A stretch of DNA of 64,000 nucleotides, from positions 45,940,870-46,004,869 of the forward strand of contig CM051456.1 in the NCBI GenBank assembly GCA_028274465.1. Reading direction: 5' to 3'. The position numbers were made by a program, and so were the translations under genes. The notes under the pieces were generated by a model that saw nothing but the letters and a program-made list of their open reading frames with translations, did no database searches and was not told the DNA's origin. Positions 1-10,135 of the stretch are shown here, one piece after another (the stretch's first letter is position 1; every line of letters begins with the position of its first letter). Source of the stretch: Plantago ovata. Its lineage: Eukaryota > Streptophyta > Magnoliopsida > Lamiales > Plantaginaceae.

Positions 1-635
1 AAGTTTGGACCAGTAAGAGTGCATTTCTCCAAGATCATTCTTATGGATAAATTGGCCGTCTTTTCAGACCTAGAGAAGTAAATAAATAAAACTGTAATTA
101 AAACTCTAAAATTAATTTCTATGATTACAATCAGCGACTAAATAAACTAGGACTTTAGCTTTATTTAGTTCTCACTATTTTCACATACTCTTGACCCCTA
201 TAGAGAGTACGAACGATTATCTTATAATTGTTGTAGTGAGCCAAGATCCATGCTTGCACTATTATAGCCCCAGCTATGGCTGATCACTATAATAATCAAA
301 CAGGTAGGTCTCCAAACCAATTGTACAATACAACTCTTGGTTGATCAAAACTATTTTGATCGATGTCCCTAAATTATGCCTGACGCTATGGCGACTCGAC
401 ATAATTCAAGTAAGTCATAACCATCACACGGCACCAACAATGGTCCTATGAAAGCAACTTTCTTACGGCAAACAGAGTAAGCACTATGGTGCATATTACT
501 CATGAGATTAGCAAGTCCATTTAACCTTCAATTATGATGGGTGACATCATGCGATTTACTCGAGACTTAAATTGGTTGGGGAACCTTTAAACGGGGTATT
601 TAATCGCTTGACCAAGATCCCTAACATGCATCACA

Positions 636-812
636 TAATGGGTGCCGCCTACCCAAGGCTCATGCAATGCGGTCTAACAAGTAATGAGTGCCGCCTACTC
701 ATACATATCAATTGCGGACTAGCAAGTAATGGGTGCCGCCTACCCATGCATATGACAGATGCGGTCCGGAAACGAATGGGTGCCGCCTACCCATACAATA
801 AATGCGGACTAA
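636..812 (-). repeat. Tandem hairpin array in Copia leader
   Basis: Four imperfect copies of a unit of about 46-48 bp. Each has a core that reads GGGTAGGCGGCACCC on the element's sense strand, followed by a variable part and a GACCGCAT-like piece. The core is itself an imperfect palindrome (GGGT...ACCC). The same array in the same sense sits in the leader of the related Copia at 59282-59431, so it is a family trait rather than chance. A role in RNA packaging or dimerisation is inference only. Confidence 0.75.
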
Positions 813-2149
813 CAATATTTAAATACAATTAAATAATTAAATTGCTCATGTTGACATACAATACATATGATACAACCAAGTTGGAGCATATAAGTAGTTG
901 TTGTGGATCATTATCATTATATGTAAATCAAAATCTAATTTATAAATTCTCTAAGAATTTCCAAAACATTTAAAACAAGTTTTAATAATAATATAATCTT
1001 CCAAAGCATTACATTACTATTAAAATGTAGTTTATAAACTATTTATAAACTAACAAACATGTTACTAAATATTATAAACTAATATTTATGGTTCTAAACA
1101 TTTTAATCACTTTCCAAAAGTATTAATAGGATTTTAAAATAATTTATAAACCATTTATAAATTAAATAATAAGTTTCTAAAACTCCAAGGACCTCTTTAT
1201 AATTCTCAGAAAGTTGAAATTAAGTTTCTGGGTCAATTTGAAAACATTTAGCAAAGTCTGGGGTCAATTCAAAATAATCTGAAGTTCAAGGGCTTGAGCC
1301 CCAATAAGACAGAATTGTCAAATTGGGGCACAAGTCCCTGAATTCTTCTTTCTTGACTATTAGTGACCACCAATGTTTCTGCAAAAGTTCAATTGAGTCC
1401 CTGTAACAATGAAAAGTTTCCAAAACCTTCAATCTTCATCTCAACTCGAATCTAAGGTCCACAAACATGTTCTAAACATCATACACCATTGAATAACAAA
1501 TCGCAAGGTCATAAAAACGTTCAGAACAGAGAACGAAATTTTTTTTTTTTTTAATAAACTTCCGATCGGGTTGAACGGAATCAACCCAATCGATTCCGTT
1601 CGACCCGGTTCTTGCTCGTATCATCTTCCTCATGCTCCAGTGATTCTTCTCCATATAAGTTTGGCTTGATTCGAGTTTATGTTTACAAAGCTTGAAATCA
1701 CCATTAATGGAGTCTTCAAGCTTCATAACCCATAAACAAATCAAGCATTGAATCTTGAAGGGGACAGAAGAGAAGAGACCATGAACGGAGGAAGATAGCG
1801 GCGGCGCCGCGGTCGGAGCCGAGCTCCGACGCCGGCGAAGTCGACCTGGTCGACTTGGGGAAGAAGAAGTCGACTTCTTCTTCTCCCCTTTTTTTTTTTT
1901 TTTTTGATTTTCCCTTTTCCATTTATCTAATAAATGAATCTGGAAAATAAAATATGAATGTTATTTATTTCCTTTCTTTAAATCTAATATGAAGAATCTG
2001 GAAATAAAATACATGCAATAATAAAACCCAATTTTCTTTTCTTTAAATCCAATTAAAGAATCTGGAAATTTTATATTTTTACATATATATAATAATCCAC
2101 AACAACATTAAACGTAAATCATAAACGAATATAGTCATGAATCAGCCTA

Positions 2150-2161
2150 GCTCTGATACCA
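2150..2161 (-). other. Primer-binding site (initiator Met-tRNA type)
   Basis: The minus strand reads TGGTATCAGAGC one base inside the LTR end at 2163. This is the usual Copia primer-binding site complementary to plant initiator tRNA-Met, and it fixes the orientation and the LTR boundary. Confidence 0.9.
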
Positions 2162-2162
2162 C

Positions 2163-4119
2163 TGTTAGTAAAAGTGAGAAAAATTGCCTCTAAGGCTAAG
2201 CAGCGGAAGTTTAAAATTTTTATCTCACTAAAACTGATATGACTATATTGTTTATTAAACTGGAAGAAATCACTTACGTGTCCTCCAGTAGATAAGCAAA
2301 TTGACCGGGTAGCTGTTCCTCAATCTCTAAACAAAGCCTTGCAATCTCCTCGTCCGGCTGGTTGATTTCTTCTTCGTCAGAGATGAAATCTTCTTCAATG
2401 GAATCTCCAAGATTGCTCATCAACAGGTTCCTTGTATCCTTAGACCTCGGTATCCACGGGCAGTGTATCCACCAAGAACGCTAGGATGTTCTTCTGTGTT
2501 TTTAAGCTTCTGAGAGAAAATTATTTCTTTCTGACTGTCAGAGAGAATTTTCTACGTTGGAATAGAATCGAAGACTTCTTTCTTTCTTTTTGATTTAGTC
2601 AGTAAGTTGGTTCAGAAAATCACGTAAGATTTTATCCAAGTAAATCTTACTGATTAGAAGACTCCAAAAGTCATCAACTAACCAACTAAGAGATAATAAT
2701 TAATTATCTCAGTCAAAGATAAAGGAAAAAACAAAAGAAGAAATAAAGGAGAGAGAGAGAAGCACGTGGGGCAGCTGGAAGCTGCCCCAATTCGTTTCAA
2801 CTGGCGCGTGCAGTGCACGCGCCAGGGCTCACTCGCCTGGCGCGTGCACTGCACGCGCCAGGCTTGGTGATCAGCTGGGCCGGTTGGCCCAGCTGATTGC
2901 TATGCTCTCTTCTCCTTATTGGGCTTTGCTCAAATCCCGCCCAAGTGCACAGTCTTCAATTAATTAATTAAATCCAATTCAATTCAATTAATTATATATT
3001 CTAAAATATATTCCACACATAATAAATTAATATTAATCCAATTAATAATAACTCTATTATATTTATGTATAATAATTTAATATTAATCTAATTAATATTT
3101 AATCCAATATACATAGCTCATTTGTAGAAACACCACCTTGAAGTGTGACCCATAGGGCCTTGCATATTAAGCAACAATCTAATTAAGGTCATAATAAATT
3201 CCTAGACAATTTATCAGACAATATTAATATGCAAGGAACGTTTGTGAGGAAAACAAACCACCTGTAGCGTAGGGTACTTTGATGATACGGTCCCTTCATT
3301 CACGAATACTCGAATGAGTCTAGAATATGGTTATGTGTCTATTCTAATAACTCCATTCATTGTCTCTCAATCTTATTAGTCGATCTATGAATTATGTCCA
3401 AACACCATTTTGACATATTCACATACGGTGGCCACCGGTTTTATGATCGCACTAAATATGAGAAGTGAGTATTCTCTCCTTGTATCTATTACGGAGGAAT
3501 GAATCCTATCTTGGCCCAATCACTCACACCATATGCTTCCTAATGTACCCAACGCATGCCGTATCTACCCTACTTTAAGAGTGCAAGCGTTGCGCATGGT
3601 CAAAGTACATTATTCCACATATGATGTAGTATTGGCCTCAAGTCTAAGGACTACTAACATCACCCTACACACCGAAACTACCATAGACACTTAAATAGCT
3701 TTACCAAATGGTTTCTCGGTTGGGCATGCCAACACTCTCCAAAGTGTCCATATGTTCATCATGAATAACCAAGTTCATTCGTAGCAGTGAGACCTACTAC
3801 ATCCTCGAAGGATCTAATGCAACATATGCTAGCTTCAATCGCATCATTGATATCCCGTATCTCAATGACCTTCAGCTAGTGGCTTATTTTAGGACTCAAT
3901 TATTGACACACAAGCTCCCACTAACTTGGTGATTACCTTAAGTCCTTGGGAACATTTTATCGAATAATTCAAACAACCAAATAATGTATTCATAAAATGT
4001 AATGCCAATTATATTTAATAATGTATAGATAAATGAACATAAATAAATAACAATAACTGAATGTAATCAAGTACATATTGTCCCTATCGTAGGTTGTCTC
4101 TAGGACATATATACTTTCA
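2163..4119 (-). repeat. 5' LTR of Copia 1 (1957 bp)
   Basis: The LTR is bounded by TG...CA: on the minus strand it begins TGAAAGTATATATGTCC and ends TTTACTAACA next to the primer-binding site. It holds a cluster of four perfect GC-rich inverted repeats (2768-2897). Its partner LTR lies outside the window, so age cannot be estimated. Confidence 0.85.
2768..2897. repeat. Cluster of four perfect GC-rich hairpins inside LTR
   Basis: Four perfect inverted repeats lie within 130 bp: 2768-2788 (9-bp arms GGGGCAGCT, 3-nt loop), 2801-2825 (12-bp arms CTGGCGCGTGCA, 1-nt centre), 2836-2862 (13-bp arms CCTGGCGCGTGCA, 1-nt centre) and 2870-2897 (12-bp arms ATCAGCTGGGCC, 4-nt loop). The two middle hairpins are almost the same sequence. 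Function unknown. Confidence 0.9.
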
Positions 4120-4125
4120 CGATAT

Positions 4126-4985
4126 ATTTAGAAACATGGGTAATATTTAAATTAACATGGAACATGAACATTATCAATAAATTGTAAGTACATGGGATAT
4201 ATTATGAGAAACATACAATATTTACATAAACATGGGAGATATTCTCAACAACATGGGTACTATTTCAAATATAAAAAAAATTCTTGTACATAACTCCAAG
4301 TACATTGGACATACTAATATTATGACTACAATAATAACTATCTAACTTCTAATGACAAGGATATATACTCCATTTCTTAAATAGATACAATCTTTTGTAT
4401 CAACATGAATCAAATTAGATTTTTGCTTGGTTCCGGCATTGGTCCTCCTTTTCTTCTGTTGCACATCATCTACAAAAACCAAAACACAAACATAGACAAT
4501 ATTGTGAGGAACATAGGTAATAATCTTAAAAATATGGACCATAATCAGAATAAATATCAACATAGACTAAAAATGAAGATAAGAACATGGGACATATCAA
4601 ACAAACTGATATGACATAATATAAGAAACATGGGTAATAATGTTCAAAACATGGGACATATGGTTAGAAACATGAGTAATAATTGGTAGATTATGTAAAG
4701 CTGCGTCCAATATAGAAACATCGAAACGACAAAAAAACAATGATAACAACACCACGAAAACCAAAGGGGGAAACAACAAAGGTAGTATTGTTTAGAACAT
4801 GGACAATATTGTTGAGAACATGGGTTATATTGCTGAGAACATAGTGTATATCGCATAGGTCAATTTTTCATAAAAACAACTAAAAAAACAGAGCATTAAA
4901 AACAGTGAGCATATCGGTCAGAACATGGACAATATTGGCTAGAACATGAGCAATATTATACTGAACATGGCAAATATCGCTGAAC
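4126..4985. repeat. Degenerate GAACATGGGNAATATT repeats
   Basis: About twenty degenerate copies of a unit near 24 bp, with the core (A)GAACATGGGNAATATT, occupy 4126-4285, 4510-4680 and 4795-4985. The clearest copies are at 4795-4850 and 4915-4975. They flank AT-rich sequence without a convincing ORF. They could be subterminal motifs of a DNA transposon or intronic satellite-like sequence of the gene starting at 5574. I cannot decide between these. Confidence 0.6.
4405..4471 (-). other. Possible internal exon after a strong splice acceptor
   Basis: On the minus strand a T-rich tract ending GGTTTTTGTAG (4472-4482) looks like a good plant 3' splice site. After it one frame reads DDVQQKKRRTNAGTKQKSN. 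That frame does not match the phase-0 donor of the exon at 5425-5574, where the first full codon would follow CAG, so the two exons do not simply join. I keep it as a weak candidate: it may belong to another transcript or be chance. Confidence 0.2.
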
Positions 4986-5424
4986 GTAAAAAATTCATAA
5001 GATGAACATAAATCTAGATCTAGATGCAAAATCAATCCCATCAATTATAGAAAATTAGTTCACGAAAATAAAAATACACAATCATGCAACCTGAAACTCC
5101 TCAATTTTAGGCAAGTAATCTTTAGACTCGAGCAAATGGAGAATAATCATCTATTCCCCATAGCCTAATCCTCACACCTTCCCTCTTCTTCTACCTTCTT
5201 CCATTCTCATCTTTTCCAGCTCAAATCAATCAATTCTACCAGTTCTAAAGTACAGTATTATATAAATTTCATTTCAATCTTGTCCAAAACTGAGTTTCGT
5301 TCATCCAATTAGTACAAACAAAACTGAAAACACTACATGTAAGCTAGTAAAATTAATGGAAGGCTATCACCAACAACAACAACAAGGAGGAGGAAGCACA
5401 AACAACAACGATTCATCATCTCAC

Positions 5425-5574
5425 CTGGCACTCAATTCGATCGAGATCCGAAGCCAAAGCTTCCAAATCGAAATCGGAGATCAACAAACCACCGAATCGT
5501 AGGATGTGAAGGCGGCGAATTTGCAATAGAGCTTCGCGTCGGTATAGCTCCGATTCAATAACCTCGGCCTCCAT
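5425..5574 (-). CDS. Candidate first exon of a host gene (unknown product)
   Basis: An ATG at 5574 opens a 50-codon stretch beginning MEAEVIESELYRREALLQIR and ending ...DLDRIECQ, directly followed by GTGAGATG, a good plant splice donor (CAG|GTGAGA). The peptide is charged and helical in character. I do not recognise its family; the opening MEAEVIESEL resembles the start of plant INO80-complex subunit C, but the following residues do not, so I make no assignment. Upstream is a CT-rich 5' UTR and a TATA-like box. In frame, the sequence stops two codons past the donor, so it needs splicing to be longer than 52 residues. The expected intron contains the degenerate repeats at 4126-4985 and the Copia 1 insertion at 4119, so any downstream exons lie left of the window or are lost. 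Confidence 0.45.
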
Positions 5575-5690
5575 CTTTTCCGGTGAGACTCAGCCCTGAA
5601 CCAGATCTGGAGCGAGAAGAGAGAAAGAAGAAATAAGAATGAGATGGGATCTGTATTTTAGGTTTAGATAATTATATAATGTTAAATTTG
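5575..5690 (-). promoter_or_regulatory. Putative promoter and 5' UTR of the candidate gene
   Basis: Reading the minus strand, a TATA-like TTATATAATTATC (about 5670-5682) lies roughly 100 bp before the ATG at 5574. It is followed by a CT-rich leader (TCTTATTTCTTCTTTCTCTC, 5614-5640), typical of plant 5' UTRs. This arrangement is the main reason to take the exon seriously. Confidence 0.4.
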
Positions 5691-5915
5691 CACAAAAGCC
5701 TCATATCTATAATTTATTACATTTTGACCACCGAATTTTCATTAGTTTTGTTGTTAATTGCACAATGGTACGGTCTCTTCTTAACTTAAATAGAGACGGT
5801 CTCTTATGAGACTTTGCGTTATTATTATAATTTAACAATAATAATTAGGAGTTAAAATTACAAATTATTAATTAAAAAAAGTCAAATAGGACAATTGGAA
5901 TGGAATAAATATTTA
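5691..5915. other. AT-rich intergenic sequence with GAGACGGTCTC palindromes
   Basis: There is no gene here. At 5770-5815 two overlapping palindromes (GAGACGGTCTC and GTCTCTTATGAGAC) form a motif resembling the ends of small plant DNA transposons. The partner end was not found. Confidence 0.4.
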
Positions 5916-6168
5916 CTACTTCCGTCCCATAACAAATGTTACACTTCATTTTCTTTACTTTTCGAGGGTGAACTTGAACTCGTATTATTCCCAAATTATA
6001 CAATAAAAATAATTAAGAATTTTATATAATGAAAATGTAAACCTTCAAGTTTTATAATATAATAGTTTTAATTATTTTTATCTTATGATTTAAAAATAAT
6101 TTAAGCTCAAACTGACCCTAAAAACGTCAACAAAATGAATTGTAATATTTGTTATGGGACAGAGGTAG
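5916..6168. mobile_element. Stowaway-type MITE (253 bp)
   Basis: The terminal inverted repeats are CTACTTCCGTCCCATAACAA at the left and the complementary TTGTTATGGGACAGAGGTAG at the right. The element is flanked by TA on both sides (5914-5915, 6169-6170) and AT-rich inside. This is the Tc1/mariner-derived Stowaway pattern (CTCCCTCCGTCCC). It is non-coding and depends on a mariner transposase elsewhere. Confidence 0.85.
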
Positions 6169-6415
6169 TATAAGAAAAAAAAGTATAGATAGTAGGGTTT
6201 TTCTACGGTCAGGCAGGCTTTCGCCTTGCCTGACAACAGACACCCAATGAAAAGGCGTCACGTCATCCGCCTTCGCCAACCCTTCGCCAAGAAGTAAAAA
6301 TAATTATTTTATTTATTTTTTCAATTAAATACAAATTTATTTAAATAACTTTGAATTAAAATAATAAATACAATTATTAAAAAAATACATTAAAATAAAA
6401 TATTTACATATATTG
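6169..6415. other. AT-rich intergenic sequence with a GC hairpin
   Basis: No gene. At 6210-6232 an inverted repeat (CAGGCAGGC...GCCTTGCCTG) is followed by a GC-rich patch with CTTCGCCAA repeats (6268-6292), then by AT-rich low-complexity DNA. Confidence 0.4.
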
Positions 6416-7483
6416 TTATTATTATTATTATTATTTTTTTTTTTGATAATATATTATTATTATTATTATTATTTTTATTAATAATAAATATTAATATAAA
6501 CAAAGAATGTTTACACAAAATTAGAGGGCAGCCGAGAAACAAGCTGGGCTCCCACTCCCTTAGCAATAGCAAAACTAATCCTAGGGAAAATATGATGAGC
6601 AGCACGCGTTCCAGTATCCTGAGCCAAAGCGAAACCCCGAACTCTAACAAGCAACTCAACAGCATCAACATCCAACTCCCCAAGAGTCGAGAAAGAGAAA
6701 GGAAGGAATCCATAACCCTTAGCTGCGCACAAGTCCCGATACTTCGCACACTTGCGCTTGGCCGCATCAGTAACCGCATGCCCAGGCACAAAGTCCACCA
6801 ACCCAGACCGGGTCAAAGGGGAAGACCCGGTCAGATCCACACACACATCCCGTCCCCTATCCCAAGCATAAAGGAGCAAATCTGCAGGACGGAGGGACCT
6901 GTCACCCCGCCGCTCAAACCAATATCCACTTCCTTACCAACAGAAATGCCGGACCGGAAACAGACATCAAAAAGAGTGTCCCGAACGAGGTTATGACGGT
7001 GCTTGATACCCACCACCCCAGCACATGACACCGCATGATCACCAAACACATCTCCATCAAAAATCCGAGAGCAAGTAGAGCAGGACAAGGACACCGGAAA
7101 CAAAGTAACACCAAGCCGATAACCCAGAACACACCTGTAAGTTCTCCCATTCATTGTCTGTCCCAAACCAGAAATAGGAACTACACGCAACCAATCAGAA
7201 GAATGAGCACCTCGCTGAGACTTCCAAAGAGCTACCTGACGAGGGGATAAAGAGAAAACAGATTCCGCAGAAGCAGCCACCGTCGTGAAATATATATCTG
7301 CCAATCTTTTCATAAGTCTTGGGGCAGCGATCTCACTGGGGTTACTCAAAAGGTCAGAACCTGTGGTCTCAACAAACAAAGACCGGGCACCATCAAAAGC
7401 AGGTCCAAGAGAAGTGACACCAGAAGGACACAAAAGCTTAGCCTGCAAACTAGCAGACTGATGGCGAAGAAACGAAGGCATAT
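6416..7483 (-). mobile_element. 5'-truncated LINE with restriction-like endonuclease end (copy J)
   Basis: The minus strand carries the last third of a LINE polyprotein. It is followed at its 3' end by an (AAT)n/A-rich tail (6416-6480 on the plus strand as TTATTATTATT...). The other end at about 7483 is an abrupt start, as expected for 5' truncation during target-primed reverse transcription. A clear target-site duplication was not found because both flanks are A/T-rich. It belongs to the same family as the copies at 43723-56453 and is closest in sequence to the one at 43723. Confidence 0.8.
6511..7481 (-). pseudogene. LINE ORF C-terminal part: zinc motif plus restriction-like endonuclease
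   Basis: Two overlapping minus-strand frames (7481-6831 and 6879-6511) together cover the C-terminal region; one frameshift near 6890-6900 separates them. The first has APRLMKRLADIYFT, then VVPISGLGQTMNG, then a zinc-type motif CSTCSRIFDGDVFGDHAVSC and HRHNLVRDTL. The second has LLLYAWDRGRDVCVDLTG and AKRKCAKY, and ends GVGAQLVSRLPSNFV. The order zinc motif, (R)PAD, DLT, then lysines and KY matches the restriction-like endonuclease that follows RT in R2-type non-LTR elements. RT itself is missing because of the 5' truncation. It is dead because of truncation and frameshift. Confidence 0.75.
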
Positions 7484-7608
7484 TATTTTATTTTTTTTTC
7501 GGGCCCATGGGTGGGCTGATAACGGGCCGGGCCACCCCCGAGCACATGCCGCGGGTCATAAACGGACCGCGTAAGGTCTGGCCCGGATCCATATCTGATC
7601 ATTGCATC
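7484..7608. other. GC-rich patch of unknown origin
   Basis: A 100-bp GC-rich block (7500-7595; GGGCCGGGCCACCCCCGAGC and similar) stands out from AT-rich neighbours. No ORF or known motif was recognised. Confidence 0.3.
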
Positions 7609-7705
7609 TAATTAAAAAAAAGGTAATTTTAATGTTGGATTCGAACCCAAACCACCACAATGAAAGTCAACTTACCTAACCAATAGGAGAAAGTTCCAAT
7701 TTGCT
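7609..7705 (-). mobile_element. SINE-like tRNA-derived sequence
   Basis: On the minus strand there is an A-box-like TTGGTTAGGTAAG (about 7675-7687), then a B-box GGTTCGAATCC (about 7634-7644), then an A-rich tail (7609-7620). This order and spacing fits a tRNA-derived SINE or decayed tRNA copy. I could not fold a cloverleaf, so it is not called a tRNA gene. Confidence 0.4.
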
Positions 7706-8527
7706 TAAATTGATAATGTTATAAATATAAATAATGTATTTTATATAATGTAAACATTTAACATTTTAATTGTGAATTTGCATTTCACTGTATATCAGTA
7801 TTAATCTTAAACTACAATAAATTATTTCTCATTGTTTTTTTACTCTGGTAGATTGACCAACGGAATTACTGATTATTCTAACCTAACCAATGTCCATCCT
7901 TACCCTAAGACTCACATAATGACTAGTTTGTAAGCATGTTGTCTATTTGAATTATTATTTATGAATTTTTCTACATTTATATTAAATAATAAATTAATTG
8001 ACACTAAGAACGGATAAAACAATATATATCATGACTTGTTACGTATATGAGGCTACTAAGTTGCTTCTATAATTGTGATAGAGTTAAGACAATGTAAGTT
8101 GCTATCTATGAGTCTGAAGGTTTGACTCATTTTATAGTGAATGTTTCATTGGAAAAGATTAATGCACTTATCCATTATCTCGTATCTCGGTGATTGTTAT
8201 CATTTGTTAGTTTGTTAAGTATTCATTTATGTCCTTCCTCAACCTCCGAAAGATACTTTGGAGTCATGAGTCTATGAGATGAGCTTTGTTTAATTTGTAT
8301 TTTAGAATTTGTTGTGGACTTGTTCGGAGTGGGCTTTATTAGTACTTGCTAAAGAGATATGAGATACACATCGAGTGTGTGGTCTTGAGTTGAGTTAATT
8401 GACTTTATTTGGACCGACTTAAGAGAGTTGAGATACCAATCATGTGTCGAACCGTGTGTAGACTCTAATATTGAATCATATGTAGAGAGTTGAATAACTC
8501 TTCAAGGGCGCGGAAATAAAATTAATA
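7706..8527. other. Intergenic AT-rich sequence
   Basis: No ORF with a recognisable product, no LTR or TIR. From 8090 to 8520 the text is less AT-rich and repeats phrases like GAGATACACATCGAGTGTGTGG and GAGATACCAATCATGTGTCG, which may be an old duplicated transposon remnant. Confidence 0.4.
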
Positions 8528-8781
8528 CTCCCTCCGTTCTCTCATAAGTTCCTAGTTTGACTTTTTTTTGTCAACAACTTTCAACTTAGACTTCAAATTA
8601 CTTTTAAAATGTAATAATAAAATATTTAACGAAATTATATTATGAAAATATAGAACTTAAATTTTCATAATATAATTTCGTTACATACTTTATCATTCTA
8701 GTTTAAGACTAATCAGAAGTCAAAACTGAAAGCTGTTGACCGAAAATAGTGAAATCAGGAAGCTTATGGGATAACGGGGAG
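8528..8781. mobile_element. Stowaway-type MITE (254 bp)
   Basis: The ends are CTCCCTCCGTTCTCTCATAA at the left and the imperfect complement TTATGGGATAACGGGGAG at the right, with TA at both flanks (8526-8527, 8782-8783). The interior is AT-rich and carries its own long imperfect inverted repeats. It belongs to a different subfamily from the MITE at 5916. Confidence 0.85.
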
Positions 8782-9261
8782 TATTAATTTATGTTTTATC
8801 CATATTTTGACATTTCCATGCTATTGTTGATTAATTAAATTCGGATAGGACCGCTACATATCAATGTTATGCATCATTTATCCGTCACATTATTTTATAA
8901 ACAAATGTATTTCGATATATATACTACAGAGTAATTCAAATTGTGAATAGGAAAGCTCAAAAGAAGACTTATTGGGATTCACTTCAAAAACGCATTTTAT
9001 GTTCCACATCAAGTCATCTCATTTCAACCGAGTACTTTAAAAGAAGTCTTATGTGAAAGATTTAGCCACGGGCATCCTCTTCTTTATACTTCAGAACAAA
9101 TGAATTGTTTTTATTACAAATGCAACATTGGAGTTGTAGGTTTATAATCATCACGTGCATTAAATTTGCAAAAAAGTTAAAGAAAAAAAAAACAATTAAA
9201 AAACAATATTTTATCCATACAAATATATTTTGATTCATTTTATGGCCATAATGGCGTTATG
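8782..9261. other. Intergenic AT-rich sequence
   Basis: No gene or mobile-element end recognised; A-runs near 9170-9205. Confidence 0.4.
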
Positions 9262-10135
9262 TTGGCCTTTTAGTCATCTGTGTTTGTAATGTTGATCATT
9301 ATTTATGGGTGAGTTAGAGTGAAATTTATTGAATCCAACTCAAACTCAATTCGTGTAGTTCCATAATAAATTTTATTTGGGTTATCGGGTGAAATGAATT
9401 ATGGTCAAGTATAATTGGAATCGAATGAATTTCTGTGAAAATAAATTTTGAATCAGCTTCTCTTTTGTCAATTTTATTCTTGTTCTGTGGGATTGGCTCT
9501 TGGATTAGTAACCTGTATATTTATGATGAGTCGTCGGATTAAGGTTACACCTATATATACAATTAAAATTAATAGACATTTCTATTAATATTGTGAATAA
9601 TATTCTAATCGGATAATAAAATTAAGAGAGATGTAGCCCATTTAAAATAACTCTAATATAATCTATTAAATCGATTTTAAATTTAGACATATAAAATAAA
9701 TATGTGAATATTTGTTGGCCATTTTTGTCATCTGTATGCACAATTCTGATTATTTTCGTTTGTGTGAATACAAGCCAAATTTAAATAGGAATGGTTGTAT
9801 CCCACTCAAATTCAATTCGGATAATTTCGGATTAAATTTGATTCAATTTATTTTTTATCATAACAAATTTCGGGTTAAATTTGATTCGATTTATTCAGTT
9901 CAAATATATTTTTGATCTGATGTATTTGTGTCAATATTAATTTGGGTAATTTGGAATCGGTTATCTTGTTGTCAACTTTATTATTATGTTGTCAGATCAA
10001 ATTTCTGGTTAAATTTAGATATTTAACCGATATATTTATGATCCTTTATGGACTAAATTGAATTTTAGCATATCAATTTTAACAGTATACACCCATTTAT
10101 ATAAAATTAAAGAAATTAAATAATTTCTATTTGTG
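9262..10135. repeat. Imperfect direct duplication (about 9262-9615 and 9712-10135)
   Basis: Two blocks share the order of several phrases: TTGGCC..TTTT.GTCATCTGT, AATCC/TCCCACTCAAA.TCAATTCG, TTGTCAA.TTTATT, ATATTTATGAT and TTGTGAATAAT. The copies are strongly diverged and AT-rich. This could be an old transposon pair, such as decayed LTRs, or an ancient local duplication. No coding sequence was recognised. Confidence 0.35.

Larger units (their letters stand above)
1..4119 (-). mobile_element. Copia LTR retrotransposon 1, 5' part (runs off left edge)
   Basis: Minus-strand Copia element seen from its 5' LTR (2163-4119), through the primer-binding site and a 2-kb leader, to the first codons of gag at the left edge. 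Reading the minus strand from about 60 down to 1 gives SIRMILEKCTLTGPNF, the typical start of a Copia gag. The rest lies outside the window, so completeness cannot be judged. The LTR shares its start (TGA..GTATATATGTCCTAGAGACA) and internal phrases such as GTGACCCATAGGGCC with the LTRs at 14640-16725 and 56454-58553, so all three belong to one lineage with 2-kb LTRs. The leader also holds a tandem array (636-812) found again in the element at 56454. The insertion lies downstream of a candidate host exon (5425-5574). Confidence 0.85.

Noticed and set aside
636-812. CRISPR-like spaced repeats
   Set aside because: Units are imperfect, spacers are related to each other, and the array is inside a plant Copia leader with a counterpart in another copy.
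1472-1922. Minus-strand frames with lysine-rich stretches
   Set aside because: They lie in the Copia 1 leader next to poly-T/poly-A runs, show no family motif, and overlap each other; composition artefacts.
2801-2862. Hairpins as intrinsic terminators
   Set aside because: No T-run follows, and the context is a plant LTR, where that mechanism does not apply.
7634-7687. tRNA gene
   Set aside because: A- and B-box-like words are present, but I could not form acceptor and anticodon stems; SINE-like is the safer call.
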